Positions 11,332 to 19,027 of a stretch of DNA of 64,000 nucleotides are shown here, piece after piece. Each line of letters starts with the position of its first letter. The stretch's first letter is position 1. Location: the NCBI RefSeq assembly GCF_000577275.2, contig NZ_HG916852.1, positions 2,979,001 to 3,043,000 of the forward strand, given 5' to 3'. Made by a program: the position numbers and the translations under genes. The DNA comes from Rhizobium favelukesii. Lineage in GTDB: Bacteria; Pseudomonadota; Alphaproteobacteria; Rhizobiales; Rhizobiaceae. The notes below the pieces were generated by a model, which saw only the letters and a list, made by a program, of their open reading frames with translations, did not search any database and was not told where the DNA came from.

Positions 11332-12474
11332 ATGGCCACTCCTCTCACGATCGCCGACCTGAAAAGTCTCGCCCAGCGCCGCGTCCCGAAGATGTTTTTC
11401 GACTATGCGGATTCCGGTGCCTGGACAGAGTCGACCTACCAGGCGAACGAGAGCGATTTCTCCAAGATCAAGCTGCGCCAGCGCGTGCTCGTCGACATGA
11501 CGAACCGCACGCTGGAGACGACGATGATCGGCCAGAAGGTGGCAATGCCGGTGGCCCTTGCCCCGACCGGCATGACCGGCATGCAGCATGCCGACGGCGA
11601 AATGCTGGCCGCCCGCGCCGCCGAGGAATTCGGCGTTCCCTTCACGCTGTCGACGATGAGCATCTGCTCGATCGAAGATGTCGCCTCGGTCACCACGAAG
11701 CCCTTCTGGTTCCAGCTCTACGTGATGCGCGATAAGGACTTCGTGCTCAACCTGATCAACCGCGCCAAGGCGGCGAAGTGTTCTGCCCTCGTCCTGACCG
11801 CCGATCTGCAGATTCTCGGCCAGCGCCATAAGGACCTGCGCAACGGCCTTTCGGCACCGCCGAAGTTCACGCCGAAGCACATCTGGCAGATGGCGACGCG
11901 CCCCTTCTGGTGCCTGGACATGCTACAGACGAAGCGCCGCACCTTCGGCAACATCGTCGGGCACGCCAAGAACGTTTCGGACCTCTCCTCGCTGTCGTCC
12001 TGGACGGCAGAGCAGTTCGACCCGCAGCTTTCCTGGGCCAACGTTGCCTGGATCAAGGAACAATGGGGCGGTCCGCTGATCATCAAGGGCATCTGCGACG
12101 TCGAGGATGCGAAGGCGGCAGCTGAAACCGGCGCCGATGCCATCATCGTCTCCAACCATGGCGGCCGTCAGCTCGATGGCGCTCCCTCTTCGATCAGCAT
12201 GCTGCCTGATATCGTCGACGCCGTCGGCCACAAGATCGAGGTGCATCTGGACGGCGGCATTCGCTCCGGCCAGGACGTGCTGAAGGCGATCGCCCTTGGC
12301 GCCAAGGGCACCTATATCGGCCGCCCCTTCCTCTACGGCCTCGGCGCCATGGGTAAGGATGGCGTTACACTCGCCCTCAACATCCTGCGCAAGGAAATGG
12401 ATGTCACCATGGCTCTTTGCGGCAAGCGCGACATCAACGACGTCAACTCGTCAATCATCGCTGGCCGGCAGTAG
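11332..12474 (+). CDS. lldD: FMN-dependent L-lactate dehydrogenase / alpha-hydroxy acid oxidase
   Basis: A 380-residue FMN-dependent alpha-hydroxy acid dehydrogenase. Family landmarks are F-D-Y-A-D-S-G-A at the N-terminus, P-V-A-L-A-P-T-G-M-T-G, Q-L-Y-V-M-R-D, L-I-I-K-G-I, the active-site S-N-H-G-G-R-Q-L-D (catalytic His and Arg) and the D-G-G-I-R-S-G phosphate-binding loop. It oxidises L-lactate to pyruvate at the membrane surface and passes electrons to quinone. The start at 11332 is preferred to the in-frame GTG at 11317 because it gives the usual M-A-x-P-L-T-I N-terminus. An intrinsic terminator follows inside the next, convergent gene. Confidence 0.9.
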   Translation: MATPLTIADLKSLAQRRVPKMFFDYADSGAWTESTYQANESDFSKIKLRQRVLVDMTNRTLETTMIGQKVAMPVALAPTGMTGMQHADGEMLAARAAEEFGVPFTLSTMSICSIEDVASVTTKPFWFQLYVMRDKDFVLNLINRAKAAKCSALVLTADLQILGQRHKDLRNGLSAPPKFTPKHIWQMATRPFWCLDMLQTKRRTFGNIVGHAKNVSDLSSLSSWTAEQFDPQLSWANVAWIKEQWGGPLIIKGICDVEDAKAAAETGADAIIVSNHGGRQLDGAPSSISMLPDIVDAVGHKIEVHLDGGIRSGQDVLKAIALGAKGTYIGRPFLYGLGAMGKDGVTLALNILRKEMDVTMALCGKRDINDVNSSIIAGRQ

Positions 12475-12475
12475 A

Positions 12476-13216
12476 TTACGGCATCCAGCCTGTCGCAAGC
12501 GCGCCTGCCCAATCCGGGCGGGCGTTTTCTTTGGCGAGGCAGGACATGGCCATATGGTCGTAGGCAACGGCTCGGAAGTCCGGCAGCCAGCCAGCCTCGC
12601 CCTTCTCTAGGATGCAATAGGACGCCAGGGGGTGGCCGGTCTCGACCTTGTGGTAGTGTGGCGCGTCATCGTCATAGGCGGGGCAGCCGACGCTACCGGG
12701 ATTGACGATGAGCCTGTTGTCGCTGAGGCGGACCATTCGCGGGATATGGCTGTGGCCGCAGAGGATCAGCGGGAAATCCGTGCCTTTCGCCAGCGCCTCG
12801 ATCTCCGCGAGCGGCTTCAGGAATACGTGACCTTCGACGGACACGGACTCCAGCCAGTAGATGTTGTCGTTCGCCGGCGTCGCGTGGCAAAGATAGATTT
12901 CGTCACGGTAGACCGCACTTGTCGGCAGGCGGCGCAGCCATTGCAGGTCCTCCTCGTTCAGCTGGCCGAAAGCAGCGGCGTCGGAGGCATGCATGGCTTT
13001 TGGCGCCTGTTCAATCAGATAGCGATCGTGATTGCCGCGCACGGTCAACATGTCGAGCGCCCGCAGGCGCTCGGCGGTTCGCGCCGCCGTCAGCGGCCCG
13101 CTGAAGCAATCGCCGAGATTGACGATATCGCCAATCCCCAGCGCTGCGATGTCGGCAAGCACCGCTTCCAGCGCGAGATGATTGCCATGGATGTCTGCAA
13201 TGGCGGCAAAACGCAT
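12476..13216 (-). CDS. Metallophosphoesterase (calcineurin-like, YfcE/MJ0936 type)
   Basis: A 246-residue metallophosphoesterase. All metal-binding motifs are visible: D-I-H-G-N (residues 8-12), N-L-G-D-C-F, G-N-H-D-R, a single His in Y-L-C-H-A-T-P, and C-G-H-S-H-I-P. Such enzymes hydrolyse phosphodiesters or monoesters, and the substrate here is unknown. It is directly downstream of uraH with a 3-bp gap, so it is likely the distal gene of the allantoin operon. The lldD terminator lies within its last codons. Confidence 0.88.
   Translation of the reverse strand: MRFAAIADIHGNHLALEAVLADIAALGIGDIVNLGDCFSGPLTAARTAERLRALDMLTVRGNHDRYLIEQAPKAMHASDAAAFGQLNEEDLQWLRRLPTSAVYRDEIYLCHATPANDNIYWLESVSVEGHVFLKPLAEIEALAKGTDFPLILCGHSHIPRMVRLSDNRLIVNPGSVGCPAYDDDAPHYHKVETGHPLASYCILEKGEAGWLPDFRAVAYDHMAMSCLAKENARPDWAGALATGWMP
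12502..12528 (+). terminator. Intrinsic terminator of lldD
   Basis: CGCCTGCCC, loop AATCC, GGGCGGGCG then TTTT, about 28 bp after the lldD stop. The stem is 9 bp with one G-T wobble. It lies within the 3' end of the convergent metallophosphoesterase gene. Confidence 0.7.
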
Positions 13217-13219
13217 GGT

Positions 13220-13576
13220 CTAGCTGCCGCGATAGGTCGAATAGCCATAGGGCGAGATCAACAGCGGCACGTGATAATGCGCGGTCACGTCGGCGATGCC
13301 GAAACGGATGGGCACGAGATCCAGAAAGGCCGGATGCGGCAGGGCGATACCCGCCGCGCGCAGGTAGTCGCCAGCGTGGAAGAGCAGTTCGTAGGTTCCC
13401 GCCTTAAAGCTGTCGCCGATCAAGATAGGTCCGCCATCGACGCGGCCATCGGAATTTGTACTGACCGTCTTGATGTGGCGACGGAAGTCCCCATCCAGAT
13501 GGAAGAGATCGATCCGCAGCCCTACGGCCGGTTTGCCGGCGGCGGTATCGAGAACGTGTGTGGTCAGTCCGGTCAT
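13220..13576 (-). CDS. uraH: 5-hydroxyisourate hydrolase (transthyretin-like)
   Basis: A 118-residue transthyretin-related protein that hydrolyses 5-hydroxyisourate, the PuuD product, to OHCU. The family signature at the N-terminus ([13 protein letters not shown]) and the C-terminal tetrapeptide Y-R-G-S are both present, as are the catalytic His of T-H-V-L-D and the [12 protein letters not shown] block. It overlaps the upstream allA gene by 4 bp, so translation is probably coupled. Confidence 0.95.
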   Translation of the reverse strand: MTGLTTHVLDTAAGKPAVGLRIDLFHLDGDFRRHIKTVSTNSDGRVDGGPILIGDSFKAGTYELLFHAGDYLRAAGIALPHPAFLDLVPIRFGIADVTAHYHVPLLISPYGYSTYRGS

Positions 13577-14070
13577 AGGATCGGCTCGCTGATGATGAAC
13601 GGGGTTTCGAAGAAGTATTCTTCCAGATTGTTACCGGGCCCCTCACGGTCTACGACGAGGAAGTCGCTGGCGGCGCCGAGAGACATCAGCGGATGATGCC
13701 AGACATTGCGGCGATAGTTCACGCCCTGATCGCCTCGGGCCAGGAACACCCGAGGGCGACCGGGCCTGCCTTCGTCCTCGGACACGACAACGAGGTAGGG
13801 GCGGCCGGAGATCGGCGAAAAGCTCTGGCTGCCGAACGGATGCCGCTCCATCATGCCGACTTCGTAGGGAAAGGCACGCGGCTGACCGCGGAAGAGATTG
13901 ATGATGACGCGCGCGCCCTCGCCCGCTGCTTCGGCGGCGGCCAGTGCATGGAAGCGCTCCGTCGTGCCATTGTTGATATAGCGCAGCGTTGCCGGATCGG
14001 CTTCGATCACGTCGCCGAAGGGCGCGAAGGCAGATTTGGTGAGGGGAAGAATGTCGAGACGTTGGTTCAC
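13573..14070 (-). CDS. allA: Ureidoglycolate lyase
   Basis: A 165-residue ureidoglycolate lyase that splits ureidoglycolate to glyoxylate and urea at the end of allantoin breakdown. The sequence shows the family motifs [21 protein letters not shown], and [12 protein letters not shown], which include the cupin-fold active site. It lies directly downstream of the hepT toxin gene with a 4-bp gap and overlaps uraH. Confidence 0.95.
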   Translation of the reverse strand: MNQRLDILPLTKSAFAPFGDVIEADPATLRYINNGTTERFHALAAAEAAGEGARVIINLFRGQPRAFPYEVGMMERHPFGSQSFSPISGRPYLVVVSEDEGRPGRPRVFLARGDQGVNYRRNVWHHPLMSLGAASDFLVVDREGPGNNLEEYFFETPFIISEPIL

Positions 14071-14074
14071 AGGA

Positions 14075-14437
14075 TTATTCGCCTTGGATGCGCCAATGGC
14101 GTATCGATTGAAGCTGCGAGATCAGGTCGGTCAAATCACTTCGCACGGTGCCCCAAATGGCCGAAAGGTCCGCGCGGTAGTAGTCGTGCACGATCAGATT
14201 GCGCATTCCCTTTATCTTTGCCCAGGGAAGTTCAGCGTGATCGCGGATGAAATCAGGATGGCTAACGCCGATCCGAGCTGCGGCCTCGCCTAAGAGGACG
14301 AGTGACATGGTCACGGCGAGTTGGGTTCTAAGATCGGCCTGGAAAGCGTTCTCGGTCATGCCCTCCGTCAGCGCGCGTGCCTGCTCGGCAGCTTGCTGCA
14401 TACGATCGACATATTCCACGAGCCGTTCTGTGCTCAT
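14075..14437 (-). CDS. hepT: HepT-like ribonuclease toxin (DUF86)
   Basis: A 120-residue all-helical DUF86 protein. The catalytic R-x4-H-x-Y motif of HEPN ribonucleases is present as R-N-L-I-V-H-D-Y. The toxin cleaves RNA and is silenced when the partner MntA adds AMP to the motif Tyr. It overlaps mntA by 4 bp. The pair is unusual in lying between uraD and allA in the allantoin operon, where a polar transcript would express it with purine degradation. Confidence 0.85.
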   Translation of the reverse strand: MSTERLVEYVDRMQQAAEQARALTEGMTENAFQADLRTQLAVTMSLVLLGEAAARIGVSHPDFIRDHAELPWAKIKGMRNLIVHDYYRADLSAIWGTVRSDLTDLISQLQSIRHWRIQGE

Positions 14438-14724
14438 ACGACGATCGCTTCTAAGAGAACGCGTTCCCGTATCTTGTCTGGAAGACCCCCGGGCGTTACC
14501 AGATCCACCTTCACGCCAAGTGTCTCCGTCAATTCCTCCAGCAACCCGCCAAGATCGAACAATGTCGTGCCTGGCAAGGTGTCGACCAAGATATCTAGAT
14601 CGCTATCGGGCCGATCCTCGCCGCGCGCCACGGAGCCGAAGACACGCGGGTTCGTCGCGTTGAAGCGCTTCGTCGCTTCGCGGATCGCCTGCCTGTTCTT
14701 CTCCAGCACTTCTGAGGGCTTCAT
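14434..14724 (-). CDS. mntA: MntA-type nucleotidyltransferase antitoxin
   Basis: A 96-residue minimal nucleotidyltransferase. The catalytic signature is complete: V-F-G-S-V-A-R-G followed by D-S-D-L-D-I-L-V-D, giving G-S-x10-D-x-D. It neutralises HepT by adding AMP. The ATG at 14724 is chosen; an upstream in-frame GTG at 14742 adds six residues and neither has a strong Shine-Dalgarno. It precedes hepT in the usual antitoxin-first order for this family. Confidence 0.85.
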   Translation of the reverse strand: MKPSEVLEKNRQAIREATKRFNATNPRVFGSVARGEDRPDSDLDILVDTLPGTTLFDLGGLLEELTETLGVKVDLVTPGGLPDKIRERVLLEAIVV

Positions 14725-14778
14725 GGCGCAACTATAAGTCACGGAGGCGAAAGAGAAAAGCCGTACGACTGGGCAGTC

Positions 14779-15276
14779 TCAACGCCCCGGCAACATCGTT
14801 TCGAGGCGCAGCAGCGCAATGCGCTCGACCTCAGCCATGGCGGTGGTGAACTCCTCGTCGCGGCTGTTGTCGATGCGCTTTTCGAAGGCCGCGAGAATAT
14901 CGTCCTTGTTCAGCCCCTTTACGGCGATGATGAACGGAAAGCCGAATTTTTCGACATAGGCGGCGTTGAGTTCGGTGAACCGTGCGTGCTCCTCGGCGCT
15001 CAGGCGATCGAGCCCGGCGCCGGCCTGTTCCTTTTTGCTGTCTTCCGTCAGCTCGCCTGCTATCGCAAGGCGCCCGGCAAGATCGGGATGAGCGCGCAGC
15101 ACGCCGAGCCTCTCTTCCGGGCTTGCTGCACGAAAGATGGCGACGAGCGCCGTGTGCACACGATCCACGGTCAGTTCATCACCGATGAAACCGTCGTCAT
15201 AGGTGCGCTCGGCAACGAACGGCGAATGCTCAAAGACGCCGCCATAACGTGATACGAACTCGTCCCGCGAAAGCAT
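14779..15276 (-). CDS. uraD: OHCU decarboxylase
   Basis: A 165-residue 2-oxo-4-hydroxy-4-carboxy-5-ureidoimidazoline decarboxylase that makes S-allantoin from the UraH product. The catalytic His is in R-A-H-P-D-L-A-G-R, and the conserved Q-A-G-A-G-L-D and F-G-F-P-F-I-I-A-V-K-G blocks follow. The start ATG overlaps the puuE stop as TGATG. An alternative upstream start would add 22 residues lying within puuE and is unlikely. Confidence 0.95.
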   Translation of the reverse strand: MLSRDEFVSRYGGVFEHSPFVAERTYDDGFIGDELTVDRVHTALVAIFRAASPEERLGVLRAHPDLAGRLAIAGELTEDSKKEQAGAGLDRLSAEEHARFTELNAAYVEKFGFPFIIAVKGLNKDDILAAFEKRIDNSRDEEFTTAMAEVERIALLRLETMLPGR

Positions 15277-16199
15277 CAGATCGTCTCCGGCTTGTGGTGG
15301 GCATGCCAGTGCTGTGCGATCTCGATGCGCCGCGGGATCCACACCTTGTCATGCTTCAGCACGTATTCCATGAACCGCTTCAGCGCCGCCGCGCGGCCCG
15401 GGCGACCGACAAGTCGGCAGTGCAGGCCGACCGACATCATCTTGGGGCTGCCTGCCTTGCCTTCGTCATACAGCGTATCAAAGGCATCCTTGAGGTAGGT
15501 GAAAAACTGGTCGCCCGAATTGAAGCCCTGTGGCGTGGCAAACCGCATGTCGTTGGTTTCGAGCGTATAGGGAATGATGAGGAACGGATTGTCATCGATG
15601 CCCTTCACCCAAAACGGCAGGTCGTCGGCATAGGAGTCAGAAGAATAGAGGAACCCTCCCTCTTCCATAACGAGACGCAGCGTGTTGTCCGAGGGCTTGC
15701 CCTGATACATGCCGTAGGGACGCTCGCCGGTCAGCGCCGTGTGCAGGCGCACGGCTTCCTGAATATGCTTGCGCTCGACGTCTTCCTGGAAGTCCTTGTA
15801 TTCCAGCCAGCGGTAGCCATGGCTGGCGATTTCCCAGCCGGCTTCCTTCATGGCCGCGACGGCCTCGGGGTTGCGCGCCATGGCGAGCGTCACGCCATAA
15901 ACGGTCGCCTGTACCTTGAGTTCCGTGAACAGGCGCCACAACCGCCAGAAACCGGCGCGCGAGCCATATTCATAGATCGACTCCATGTTGAGGTTGCGTT
16001 GGCTCTGCCAGGGTGCAGCGCCGACGATTTCCGACAGAAGGTTTTCGGAGGCCGGATCGCCGTCTAGAATGCAGCTCTCGCCGCCCTCTTCGTAATTGAT
16101 GACGAACTGGACGGCCACGCGGGCATCGCCCGGCCACTTCGGATCGGGCGTATTGCGTCCATAGCCGATGAGATTGCGCGGATAGGTCTCGGATACCAT
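15276..16199 (-). CDS. puuE: Allantoinase PuuE (polysaccharide deacetylase fold)
   Basis: A 307-residue cofactor-independent allantoinase of the NodB-like deacetylase fold, which opens allantoin to allantoate. Seen are Y-P-R-N-L-I-G-Y-G at the N-terminus, V-I-N-Y-E-E-G-G-E, E-I-A-S-H-G-Y-R-W (catalytic His) and the C-terminal W-I-P-R-R-I-E-I-A-Q-H-W. The start at 16199 is chosen because it gives the common M-V-S-E-T-Y-P-R-N beginning and follows AAGGTGAT. It is the first gene of the minus-strand allantoin operon. Confidence 0.95.
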   Translation of the reverse strand: MVSETYPRNLIGYGRNTPDPKWPGDARVAVQFVINYEEGGESCILDGDPASENLLSEIVGAAPWQSQRNLNMESIYEYGSRAGFWRLWRLFTELKVQATVYGVTLAMARNPEAVAAMKEAGWEIASHGYRWLEYKDFQEDVERKHIQEAVRLHTALTGERPYGMYQGKPSDNTLRLVMEEGGFLYSSDSYADDLPFWVKGIDDNPFLIIPYTLETNDMRFATPQGFNSGDQFFTYLKDAFDTLYDEGKAGSPKMMSVGLHCRLVGRPGRAAALKRFMEYVLKHDKVWIPRRIEIAQHWHAHHKPETI

Positions 16200-16298
16200 G
16201 AAATCACCTTCCTGAAAGTCGGCGAAACGGTAACATCCGCAGACGGAATGTCGAGACGGAAAGTACGCAACAGAGTTTCGCCTTTGCGGCACAAACCC

Positions 16299-17021
16299 TT
16301 AGGCTAACGCAGGAACACGATCCCGCCGAGCGCTGACCTTGCCCATCGGATGCAGCGAATGCACGCGAAACGGCCCGCCATTCCCTTCCTCGATCATCAA
16401 CGCAACGTTGGCGACCTTCACGCGATCGGCAAGTACCGGCTCGAAGACGGCCCGAAGCGCCTGCTCGACCCGTGGCATGTCGCAGTGGCTGACGGGGCCG
16501 GTCAGCGGCATGTGAAAACGAAATTCGTCCATCACATAGGGGCTTCCCCAGCGGTGCAGATTGGCGAACTGCGCCGCAGATAGACCACCCGGATCGGTCC
16601 GCTCGATTTCCGCCTCGCTCAACGGCGCGCGGAATCGATCGAACTCCTGAACAACGGCACTGGCAAGGTAGTGGGCGTGTTCGCAGGGCAGCGACGGAAC
16701 GAGACTGTAGAACGCACCGAGCCGGGCCACCTCCAGACGATTGATGTGAAACGGCGTCAGTGTGCCGCAGAAGCGCATAAGATCGCGCAAAAGTTGCGCC
16801 TCCGTCACATCGGCGGCAAGGCGAAAGGGTGCCTTCAGGACACCGTGAAAACCATAGCGGCGCGGCATCGCCGTATGGAAAGCGATCTCGTGAATGCTCA
16901 GGCCGCGTATTGCGGTCGGCTCGACCGTCTCGCCGGAAAACACGTTCCGACCCAACCAATTTGCGGCCACATATGAGAGCGGGTCGCTCGCAGCGGGCGT
17001 GAAGCAAATCGCATAGCGCAT
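16299..17021 (-). CDS. DUF1045 protein, 2H-phosphoesterase-like
   Basis: A 240-residue DUF1045 protein. Two paired His motifs fit the 2H phosphoesterase superfamily: Y-G-F-H-G-V-L-K near residue 59 and F-R-F-H-M-P-L-T further on. Relatives are often found near phosphonate or nucleotide genes, and the substrate is unknown. The ATG at 17021 is preferred to the adjacent GTG because GGAGGA is about 7 nt upstream. It lies 99 bp upstream of puuE in the same direction. Confidence 0.8.
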   Translation of the reverse strand: MRYAICFTPAASDPLSYVAANWLGRNVFSGETVEPTAIRGLSIHEIAFHTAMPRRYGFHGVLKAPFRLAADVTEAQLLRDLMRFCGTLTPFHINRLEVARLGAFYSLVPSLPCEHAHYLASAVVQEFDRFRAPLSEAEIERTDPGGLSAAQFANLHRWGSPYVMDEFRFHMPLTGPVSHCDMPRVEQALRAVFEPVLADRVKVANVALMIEEGNGGPFRVHSLHPMGKVSARRDRVPALA

Positions 17022-17133
17022 CACATTTCCTCCGTAGACAAACGGCGCAGCCCTCCGTCGGCGCCGCGATTGCGCTAGCAGATAGGTGATTTGCGTGACA
17101 GATTGACGAAAGGCAGGAAACGCTAATTCACGT

Positions 17134-18312
17134 TTAGCGTGACGCTACGCGGATGTGATTGGCAAGCAGGAAGCTTTCGGGCAGCGCAAAGGGCGGCTGA
17201 CGACCGGCGGCCAGGTGGACCGCGACCGCCGCCAGATGGTGCGCCAGACCGAAGCTGACCTTGAAGCCGCCCGTCAAGGCGACAAGGCTGTCATGATCTG
17301 GATGCGCGCCAACCATCGGATCACGGTCGATCGCCTTCGGCCGCAGACCGGCCCATCGTTCGACAATGGGCGCGCCTTGCAATGCCGGCACCAGTTGTGC
17401 GGCTGCCTCAATCAGTGCGTCCAGCTGTCGATCGGTCGAGAACGGCTCGTCGAAGCGAACCTCGCTCGTGCTGCCGATGGCGACATGACCGCCCTCATGC
17501 GCAACAATATACAGCCCATCGCGGAAGATCGTCGGCATGGACGGGTCCACGTCGACTTTCAGCAATGCCGCCTGGCCTTTGACGGGCTGGCCGAGCGGCC
17601 TTGAAAGACCCCCGGTGCTGCGCTCGAGCAAGGGAAAGGATTGGTGGCCCGCGGCCACAATGCATTGGCTGAAAGTAACGTCGCCCATGCTGGTCTTTGC
17701 GACCTTGCGCTGAAGATCGAAACCATCGACCGAAACGTGCTCGGCAACGCGGACATGCCGTGCGTCACGCAGGAATGCAGCGAGTACAGCGATGAGAGAG
17801 AGCGGGGCAACTCTGGCGGCAAGCGTGTCGTGCACGAAGCCACTTTGGCCAGCCGCTCCGTCGAGCCAATTCTCTTGGGGAGGCCTGTCGAGCACATGCC
17901 AGTGGAAGCGCCGCTCGCCCGCGATCCAGCGCTCCTCAGCATCCCGGGAATGGCCAAGCGCGATCTTACGCAAATGCGGCTTCGGCAACGGAATGAGACG
18001 CCCTGAGCGGCGATAGCCGGTGGAAAGGCCCGTCTGCTGTTCCAACGCTGCAATCTCCGCTTCCAGCGAAACCAGCGCATCGAACTGAAATTGCTTCTTG
18101 GCGTTCCACTTGTCCGGCATATGCGCCATGAGGGCTCCCAGCAGGCCACCGCTTGCGCCGTGGCCGAGCCGATCGGCGTCGACGAGCAACGCATCGATGC
18201 CGAGACGCTCCGCGTGAACTGCCGCCCACAGCCCCATGATCCCGCCGCCGACGATCAGCAGGGCAGTCGATGATTGACCGGAAGACAAGGCCGGACTATC
18301 GGCTTTGGTCAT
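17134..18312 (-). CDS. FAD-dependent oxidoreductase (DAO family), possible MnmC2-like partner
   Basis: A 392-residue DAO-family flavoprotein. The N-terminal dinucleotide-binding motif L-I-V-G-G-G-I-M-G-L-W-A-A is at residues 18-30, followed by the E/D of V-D-A-D. The C-terminal part has L-T-G-G-F-K-V-S-F-G. The divergent neighbour encodes the methyltransferase half of the tRNA-modifying enzyme MnmC, so this could be the oxidase half (MnmC2-like). A general D-amino-acid oxidase role is equally possible. Its ATG shares two bases with the mnmD ATG (positions 18310-18313 read CATG). Confidence 0.8.
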   Translation of the reverse strand: MTKADSPALSSGQSSTALLIVGGGIMGLWAAVHAERLGIDALLVDADRLGHGASGGLLGALMAHMPDKWNAKKQFQFDALVSLEAEIAALEQQTGLSTGYRRSGRLIPLPKPHLRKIALGHSRDAEERWIAGERRFHWHVLDRPPQENWLDGAAGQSGFVHDTLAARVAPLSLIAVLAAFLRDARHVRVAEHVSVDGFDLQRKVAKTSMGDVTFSQCIVAAGHQSFPLLERSTGGLSRPLGQPVKGQAALLKVDVDPSMPTIFRDGLYIVAHEGGHVAIGSTSEVRFDEPFSTDRQLDALIEAAAQLVPALQGAPIVERWAGLRPKAIDRDPMVGAHPDHDSLVALTGGFKVSFGLAHHLAAVAVHLAAGRQPPFALPESFLLANHIRVASR

Positions 18313-19027
18313 GACAGATACGGATCCCGAAAAAATCGCTGGCGCGCACCAGCCGCTTGAGTGGCGCGACGGCGATATGCCCTATTCACCGGCCTTTGGC
18401 GACCATTTTTATTGCCAGACTGACGGCAGGTTGGAATGCGGGCATGTCTTCCTTGCCGGCAACGGCCTGCCGCAACGCTGGCAGGTTCACGGCGACTTCC
18501 TGATCGGCGAGCTCGGCTTCGGCACCGGTTTGAACTTTGCCGAGACATGGCGCCAGTGGAAGCTCAATCGGCGCACGGGGCAGCAACTGCACTTCATGTC
18601 GTTCGAGCTTTATCCGATGCACCGCGAGGAAATCGATCGTGCGCTTTCTCATTGGACCGAGATCGATGCCGAACGGCAAGCCCTGGCGGCAGCATGGCCA
18701 GAAACGCCGCAGGCAACGGTATCGCTGAGGCTTGATGACCAGACATCCCTCAGCGTCGTCTGCGGCCGCGCTCTTGAAGGCGTTGCGGCCACCGAGGCCG
18801 GCTTCGATGCCTGGTATCTCGATGGCTTCGCCCCGTCGCGCAACGCCGACATGTGGTCTGCGGAATTGATGCACCTCGTCTGCGACAAGACGAAGCCGAA
18901 CGGAACCTTTGCGACCTATGCCGCGGCCGGCTTTGTCCGGCGCAACCTGATTGCGGCAGGCTTTGTGGTGGAGCGTCGAAGCGGCTTTGCCGGAAAGCGC
19001 GAGATGCTGTGCGGCATCAAATCCTAG
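18311..19027 (+). CDS. mnmD: tRNA 5-methylaminomethyl-2-thiouridine methyltransferase MnmD
   Basis: A 238-residue methyltransferase of the MnmC1/MnmD family. It methylates the wobble uridine of certain tRNAs with S-adenosylmethionine in the last step of mnm5s2U synthesis. Signature blocks are W-R-D-G-D-M-P-Y-S-P-A-F-G-D-H-F, G-E-L-G-F-G-T-G-L-N-F (SAM loop) and D-A-W-Y-L-D-G-F-A-P-S-R-N (catalytic). The single-domain form fits alphaproteobacteria, where the FAD half is separate. The start ATG overlaps the divergent FAD gene and the stop overlaps the histidine kinase gene by 4 bp. Confidence 0.92.
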   Translation: MTDTDPEKIAGAHQPLEWRDGDMPYSPAFGDHFYCQTDGRLECGHVFLAGNGLPQRWQVHGDFLIGELGFGTGLNFAETWRQWKLNRRTGQQLHFMSFELYPMHREEIDRALSHWTEIDAERQALAAAWPETPQATVSLRLDDQTSLSVVCGRALEGVAATEAGFDAWYLDGFAPSRNADMWSAELMHLVCDKTKPNGTFATYAAAGFVRRNLIAAGFVVERRSGFAGKREMLCGIKS

